The position numbers were made by a program, and so were the translations under genes. Shown in pieces: positions 5,526 through 9,530 of a stretch of DNA of 9,530 bases. The number at the start of each line of letters is the position of its first letter. Position 1 is the first letter of the stretch. The DNA comes from Methylovirgula sp. (GTDB lineage Bacteria > Pseudomonadota > Alphaproteobacteria > Rhizobiales > Beijerinckiaceae): contig JASHUD010000036.1 in assembly GCA_030040215.1 (NCBI GenBank), positions 1 through 9,530 on the forward strand, given 5' to 3'. The notes beneath the pieces were generated by a model. That model was given only the letters and a program-made list of their open reading frames with translations. It ran no database searches and was not told the DNA's origin.

Positions 5526-7454
5526 ATGCCGCGCCGCGAGTGTTTTCGGTCCGTCCGTTCGCCGGCACTCTTCGTCGCGATCGCTTGCGGCTTCCTCGCG
5601 TCGCCGGCACGCGCCCAAGATCCGGCCGCGCCGCCAACGACCCCTCCGCAATTGCTGGAGTCCATAAACGCGACACCCAACGCCGCCTCGGCCGATCCGA
5701 CGCAAGCAGGGGCTACGGTAAACCCGGCTGTCTCCGGCAGCGGAACGCCCGAACGGTCCGAACATCGCCCGGCGGCGACTCAGGACGCGGCAATTCCGGA
5801 TGCTTCCAAAGGCGACGCACCGACGCCCGCGTCGCCGGGCAATTCCCTCGCGCCCGAGATCCCGCAAGTTTCCGCACCGAGCCCGGCGACTTCGCCCGGC
5901 GCCGCGCCGGCGTCTCCCGCCGAGGGTTCACCCGCAACCTCGCCCAGCCCCACGGCGGTGCAGGCGACGAGCCCGGCGCTTGTTGGCGGCGATCTCATCG
6001 AGGCGGCACTTGACGCCCTCCTCAAATCCGAAGGCAAGGACGCGAAGGAGGAAGTGCGCAAGGAGTACGCGGCGATCACCGCCTATTACGCGGCGCGCGA
6101 CGATGCACCACTGTGGATCGAGAACGGCAAGCCGATCGAGGCGGTCGCGCCGGTCATGGCGCGGCTTGCCCGCGCCGGCGACGACGGGCTCGATCTTTCC
6201 GAACTACCCGTTCCAGTCTTCAAGGGCGGTCCCGACAAGCTCGCGGCGGCGGATGTCGCGTTGTCGGCCGAGGTCGTCGCCTATGGCCGGCAGGCTTCGG
6301 GCAGCCGCGTCGATCCGCAGGCGATCTCGGGGTTGATCGGCGCCAAGCCGGATCTTCCCGATCCGGCTTTGATCCTTGCCGCGGTCGCGGCGGCGGGCAC
6401 CGACGGCGGTGCGATGCTGCAAAGCTTCAACCCGCCGCAAAAGTCCTATCTCGCGCTGCGCGACAAGCTCGTCGAACTTCGCGGCGGCGCGAAGTCGGAT
6501 AAGAGTGGCGCGATCCCGCCGGGGCGTCCGCTGCGCGTCGGGATGCACGATCCGCGCGTGCCTTTGCTCCGCGCCCGTTTCGGGCTCGAGCGAACGGGCG
6601 TGAACGAGTTCCTTTATGATGGGCGCGTGGCGGCGGCGGTTGCAGGTTTCCAAAGGCGAGTCGGATTGTGGCCTTCCGGCGTGTTGACGGCGCACACCGT
6701 TGCCGCGCTCGCCGATCCCGTGCGAGCCAAAAACGAGATCATCGCCAACATGGAGTTCTGGCGCTGGATGCCGCGCCAGCTGGGCGCAACGCGCATCGAG
6801 GTGAACATCCCGGACTTCACGGCGAGCGTCGTTGAGGATGGCAAGGTCGTCGAGCGTCACAAGGTGATCGTCGGCAAACCGGATACGCCGACCCCGATCT
6901 TCTCCAACTCGATCAAATTCCTGATCGTCAATCCTGCGTGGAACGTACCGCCTTCGATCATCCGCAAGGAGATGCTGCCGCATCTCGCGGCCGACCCAAA
7001 TTATCTCAGCGAAATGGGATATGAGGCGTTCATGCAAAACGGCCGATTGGTCGTGCGCCAACCGCCCGGCGAGCGAAATGCGCTCGGCCTCATCAAGTTC
7101 ATGTTCCCCAACCAATATTCGGTCTATCTGCACGATACGCCGTCGCGCAGTCTCTTCACGGCGGCGCGGCGCGCCTTCAGCCACGGTTGCGTGCGCGTCG
7201 ATCAACCGTTCGAGCTGGCGCAAACCGTGCTCGGCCCGCGTTGGCCGGAAGCGAAAATCAAAGGGCTGATCGGCGGCGAGGAGCGCTACGTCTATTTGCC
7301 GAAGCCGCTGCCGATTTACATCGAGTATTTTACCGCCTTCGTGGATGACGCCGGCCGCCTGCAGCTGCGCGACGACCTCTACGGCTATTCCCGCAAGGTG
7401 AAACTAGCGCTGGGACTGGAGTCCGAGGACGTGGCTGCCAGCACGCGTGATTAG
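5526..7454 (+). CDS. secreted L,D-transpeptidase of the YcbB/LdtD type
   Basis: The 642-residue protein has a signal peptide (MPRREC, hydrophobic core 13-25, cleavage after SPARA at residue 30). A low-complexity Pro/Ala/Ser-rich linker follows (about 31-150). Then come a helical scaffold region (about 155-320, with ITAYYAARDDAPLWIENGKP), a peptidoglycan-binding domain (about 336-396, GRVAAAVAGFQRRVGLWPSG), and a YkuD catalytic domain (about 420-575) with H536 in YLHDTPS and the active-site motif SHGCVRV (552-558), catalytic C555. The segment NVPPSIIRKEMLPHL (473-487) is typical of the YcbB subclass. E. coli YcbB (LdtD) is 615 residues with the same order. These periplasmic enzymes form 3-3 DAP-DAP cross-links in peptidoglycan using tetrapeptide donors and are inhibited by carbapenems. 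ATG 5526 has GGAG at 5516-5519. A strong terminator follows the stop, before the M15 peptidase gene. All catalytic residues are present. Confidence 0.95.
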   Translation: MPRRECFRSVRSPALFVAIACGFLASPARAQDPAAPPTTPPQLLESINATPNAASADPTQAGATVNPAVSGSGTPERSEHRPAATQDAAIPDASKGDAPTPASPGNSLAPEIPQVSAPSPATSPGAAPASPAEGSPATSPSPTAVQATSPALVGGDLIEAALDALLKSEGKDAKEEVRKEYAAITAYYAARDDAPLWIENGKPIEAVAPVMARLARAGDDGLDLSELPVPVFKGGPDKLAAADVALSAEVVAYGRQASGSRVDPQAISGLIGAKPDLPDPALILAAVAAAGTDGGAMLQSFNPPQKSYLALRDKLVELRGGAKSDKSGAIPPGRPLRVGMHDPRVPLLRARFGLERTGVNEFLYDGRVAAAVAGFQRRVGLWPSGVLTAHTVAALADPVRAKNEIIANMEFWRWMPRQLGATRIEVNIPDFTASVVEDGKVVERHKVIVGKPDTPTPIFSNSIKFLIVNPAWNVPPSIIRKEMLPHLAADPNYLSEMGYEAFMQNGRLVVRQPPGERNALGLIKFMFPNQYSVYLHDTPSRSLFTAARRAFSHGCVRVDQPFELAQTVLGPRWPEAKIKGLIGGEERYVYLPKPLPIYIEYFTAFVDDAGRLQLRDDLYGYSRKVKLALGLESEDVAASTRD

Positions 7455-7456
7455 AG

Positions 7457-7521
7457 CGCCGCGCCAACGCCGCCCAATTCCAATTCTTTCAATTTGAGGG
7501 CGGCGGCGCGGGCGATTTTTT
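7457..7521 (+). terminator. intrinsic terminator of the L,D-transpeptidase gene
   Basis: CGCCGCCC (7468-7475) pairs with GGGCGGCG (7498-7505). The stem continues as CCGCGC (7459-7464) with GCGCGG (7506-7511) across a CAA bulge, giving 14 bp in total around a 22-base AT-rich loop. A run of six T at 7516-7521 follows within a few bases. It begins just after the TAG at 7452-7454. Confidence 0.8.
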
Positions 7522-7811
7522 ATTCTGTTGCGCAAGCGTTTGCGGCACGGCTGCAGGCAATTCGCGGCGGCTCGCTTGCCTACCAAACGCAAAGCGGACG
7601 ACACAGGTTCGCCACATTTGCTAGCTTACCCTTGCGTCATCTCTTCTGGCCGGAAGGATCGGCGCAAGAGGGGATGGCCGCGAACGGGGGAACGTTGCCG
7701 GCCGGTGGCTACGCGACGTTAACGGTTCTCGGTAACTAATCCGAATTGCGGCGTCGCTCGCCGCGGGGAAAGACCGGCCATGAGAGCCGGCGTCCGAGAA
7801 CCGAGGGCAAC
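7522..7811. other. 290 bp intergenic region, expected promoter of the M15 peptidase gene
   Basis: Because a terminator closes the previous gene, this stretch should carry a separate promoter. I see no strong -35/-10 pair and no GG-N10-GC sigma-54 site. A GTTAAC/GGTAAC-containing segment (7718-7737) is the only AT-rich spot near the start. A small CCGGC/GCCGG stem lies at 7774-7790. The downstream frame is open from the TTG at 7746, so the true gene may begin inside this stretch. Confidence 0.4.
7803..7807 (+). promoter_or_regulatory. ribosome site candidate supporting the TTG start at 7812
   Basis: GAGGG at 7803-7807 lies four bases before TTG 7812. Neither TTG 7746 nor GTG 7851, the other in-frame starts, has a comparable site. 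The spacing is short, so support is modest. Confidence 0.4.
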
Positions 7812-9500
7812 TTGCATCAACCGCGCCAAAGCACGGATTTGCAATTCTGCGTGCGTCGTTGGCGCGGCGTCGCGTTTATCGAAAATCTTTACGGTTGGAG
7901 CGTTCTCGGCGGCGTTGCGCGGCTGCGGCGCTTCGCGCATGCCGGCACGATTGCTGGGGCGAGCCTTTTCTGCCTTTGCGTTCTGCCGCCGTCTTCGACC
8001 GAAACGGCGATCGCCAACGGCGATACGCGCACTCTTTATCTCTATCAAGCGCATACCGGGGAATCGATCGATGCGACCTATCGCGTCGATGGCCATTACG
8101 ATCCCGCCGTACTTAAGAAACTGAATTGGTTCCTGCGCGATTGGCGGCGCAACGAAGCGACCAACATGGATCCGCGTCTTTTCGACGCCGTGTGGGAATC
8201 CTATCGCAGCGCCGGCGCCAACGATCGCATCATCGTTCTCTGCGGCTATCGTTCGCCGCAGACCAACGCCATGTTGCGCCGCCGTTCGCGCCGCGTCGCG
8301 CAGCATTCCCAGCATATGCTCGGTAAGGCCATGGACACCACGATGCCGGGCATTTCGATGGAGAAGATCCGCGAGAATGCGATGCGGCTCCAAATGGGCG
8401 GCGTCGGCTATTATCCGAGCGCCAATTTCGTGCATATCGACGTCGGCGGCGTGCGCGCTTGGCCGCGCATGAGCTACGACGATCTCGTTCGCCTCTTTCC
8501 GGACGGCAAGACGGTGCATATCGCGGCGGACGGCCGTACGCTTCCGGGCTACGAGGAAGCCCGCGCCGAGATCGAGGCGAATGGCGGTTCGGCCGAGGCT
8601 CCGCCCGCCGCGCACAGCGGAAATTTCTTTGCTTGGTTATTCGGTTGGGCAAGCGGCGGCGAAGACGAGCATGAAGACGTAACGCCCGTCCAACCCGCCG
8701 GCAATACCTACGTCGCCGACGCAAGCGACAATACGGGCGACGAGAGTCCGGGCGGCGCCTATCAAGCCGTCCATATAGGCGCCGATTCCTCGGCTGCCGG
8801 GGCGACGTCGGCCGCCAATCGAGCGGATGTCGCGCCGGCGCCGGCAATACCGGAACCGCCGCGCCGTCCGGTTGACCTTGCCTCGCTTTCCAAGCCTGCC
8901 GTCCCGATGGCAGATTCGAAGCGGCAGGTGGCGATGTTGACCTCCGCCGATCTTCGCTCCGAGAATCAGGATCTGATCGGCAATTTCCTTTCGGGCGCCG
9001 CCCCCGCGGCGCCGCCCGCGCTCCCCGGCATCATTACCCGAGGCCCGAACGACGGCAGGACGGCGCAAAGTTTCTCGCGCTCGGGACCGCCGTCGCAGGG
9101 TGAAGCGCTCGCCTATGCTCCGATGGCGCAGATGGAAGCATTGCGTTCGGCGGCGCATGAACGGATGGCGGCCGCGCCGAGGCACTTCGCCGGTGCCGTG
9201 GCCGGTTTAGTGCCGGCCCGGGTAGACCGCTCCGACTTCCGCAGCCTGACGGCACCCACCGAAACGGCCGAGCTGCAAAGCCAGACCATCTTCGGCCCGA
9301 CGCTCACCGGCCTGCGCCGGGCGGCGCGGCTCGAAACCGCGGCGCTCTCCGGCAGTTTGGAGGACGGCTACCTCTCCCGGTTTGGCGATGGGGCGACCGA
9401 CCTTACGTTCGACCGCTTCTCGGGGCCGGCCGTGGCGTCGCTCGATACCGCGAAGCAGGTTTACGAGGCCGATGCGGGATTACGGCCAAGCGGCGATTGA
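7812..9500 (+). CDS. exported M15/DUF882 (YcbK/MepK-type) murein peptidase with long C-terminal extension
   Basis: From TTG 7812 the protein has 562 residues; TTG 7746 would give 584 and GTG 7851 would give 549. Numbers here use the 562 form. A hydrophobic segment (about 46-60) ends in TETAIA before NGD, a plausible signal peptidase I site near residue 68. The peptidase domain follows (about 70-240): LNWFLRDWRR (104-113), GYRSPQTN (145-152), and the zinc-binding pattern HMLGKAMD (168-175; H168, D175) with VHIDVG (H208). This is the M15-like family of E. coli YcbK (MepK), a 182-residue periplasmic endopeptidase that can cut 3-3 cross-links. The metal ligands are intact, so activity is likely. 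About 300 further residues have no known domain: a Pro/Ala/Gly-rich acidic stretch, then a more ordered tail ending in DGATDLTFDRFSGPAV (526-541). The neighbouring L,D-transpeptidase makes the bond this enzyme is expected to cut. The family call is firm, the start uncertain and the tail unexplained. Confidence 0.9.
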   Translation: MHQPRQSTDLQFCVRRWRGVAFIENLYGWSVLGGVARLRRFAHAGTIAGASLFCLCVLPPSSTETAIANGDTRTLYLYQAHTGESIDATYRVDGHYDPAVLKKLNWFLRDWRRNEATNMDPRLFDAVWESYRSAGANDRIIVLCGYRSPQTNAMLRRRSRRVAQHSQHMLGKAMDTTMPGISMEKIRENAMRLQMGGVGYYPSANFVHIDVGGVRAWPRMSYDDLVRLFPDGKTVHIAADGRTLPGYEEARAEIEANGGSAEAPPAAHSGNFFAWLFGWASGGEDEHEDVTPVQPAGNTYVADASDNTGDESPGGAYQAVHIGADSSAAGATSAANRADVAPAPAIPEPPRRPVDLASLSKPAVPMADSKRQVAMLTSADLRSENQDLIGNFLSGAAPAAPPALPGIITRGPNDGRTAQSFSRSGPPSQGEALAYAPMAQMEALRSAAHERMAAAPRHFAGAVAGLVPARVDRSDFRSLTAPTETAELQSQTIFGPTLTGLRRAARLETAALSGSLEDGYLSRFGDGATDLTFDRFSGPAVASLDTAKQVYEADAGLRPSGD

Positions 9501-9523
9501 GCGGGCGCATCCGCGCCGCCCGC
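9501..9523 (+). terminator. GC hairpin after the M15 peptidase gene, possible terminator
   Basis: GCGGGCG (9501-9507) pairs perfectly with CGCCCGC (9517-9523) around a 9-base loop, immediately after the TGA at 9498-9500. The window ends seven bases later, so whether a T-run follows cannot be seen. Confidence 0.45.
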
Positions 9524-9530
9524 GGCCTCC

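Noticed and set aside
6204..7223. 339-codon minus-strand frame inside the L,D-transpeptidase gene
   Set aside because: It is antisense to the peptidoglycan-binding and YkuD domains, and its product has low-complexity Arg-rich composition with no motif.
7689..7720. GGAAC ... CGTT pair resembling a general stress (EcfG) promoter before the M15 peptidase gene
   Set aside because: The spacing is 23 bases, whereas the known consensus needs 16 or 17.
7780..8124. ATG-started frame (114 codons) overlapping the start of the M15 peptidase gene, considered as a possible frameshifted N-terminus
   Set aside because: The peptidase frame itself is open through the hydrophobic export segment and the AIA-NGD junction; the other frame is Arg/Cys-rich and lacks a signal peptide.
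7719..8615. 298-codon minus-strand frame opposite the M15 peptidase domain
   Set aside because: The plus strand carries the intact M15 zinc motif. The antisense product shows no recognisable family or signal.

Overview
This window looks like ordinary chromosomal DNA of a GC-rich alphaproteobacterium, probably from the Hyphomicrobiales (Rhizobiales). The basis is the base composition, the style of the proteins, and the combination of a rhizobial-type NtrC-family regulator, a YcbB-type L,D-transpeptidase and an enlarged DUF882 peptidase. I see no tRNA, rRNA, CRISPR array, insertion sequence, phage gene or toxin-type cassette. I found no convincing new multi-gene system.

Layout. The left third is on the minus strand. 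A glycosyltransferase of the ceramide-glucosyltransferase type (GT21) runs off the left edge (1-815). It is preceded on the same strand by an M3-family oligoendopeptidase (975 to about 2849). A 360-430 bp divergent intergenic region follows. From 3283 on, everything is on the plus strand: a 78-residue secreted protein of unknown function (3283-3519); a run of four stem-loops (3522-3647), two of them strong; an NtrC-type response regulator with an intact sigma-54 contact loop (3871-5364); a secreted YcbB/LdtD-type L,D-transpeptidase (5526-7454) that ends in a clear intrinsic terminator; and an exported M15/DUF882 (YcbK/MepK-type) peptidase with a long extra C-terminal half (about 7812-9500). 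A GC hairpin sits at the window end.

How the genes fit together. The right half is a cell-wall module. L,D-transpeptidases form 3-3 (DAP-DAP) cross-links, and MepK-type M15 peptidases can cut them. Having the two side by side, as ycbB and ycbK are in E. coli, suggests one gene builds this bond type and the other removes it. The terminator between them implies that the peptidase has its own promoter. The response regulator upstream has no histidine kinase in the window; control of the wall genes by it is only a positional guess. The minus-strand peptidase and glycosyltransferase look like housekeeping or envelope-lipid functions unrelated to that module.

Items most worth a second look: the stem-loop cluster after the small secreted gene, the small protein itself, the C-terminal half of the DUF882 protein, and the apparent loss of the first catalytic aspartate in the glycosyltransferase.
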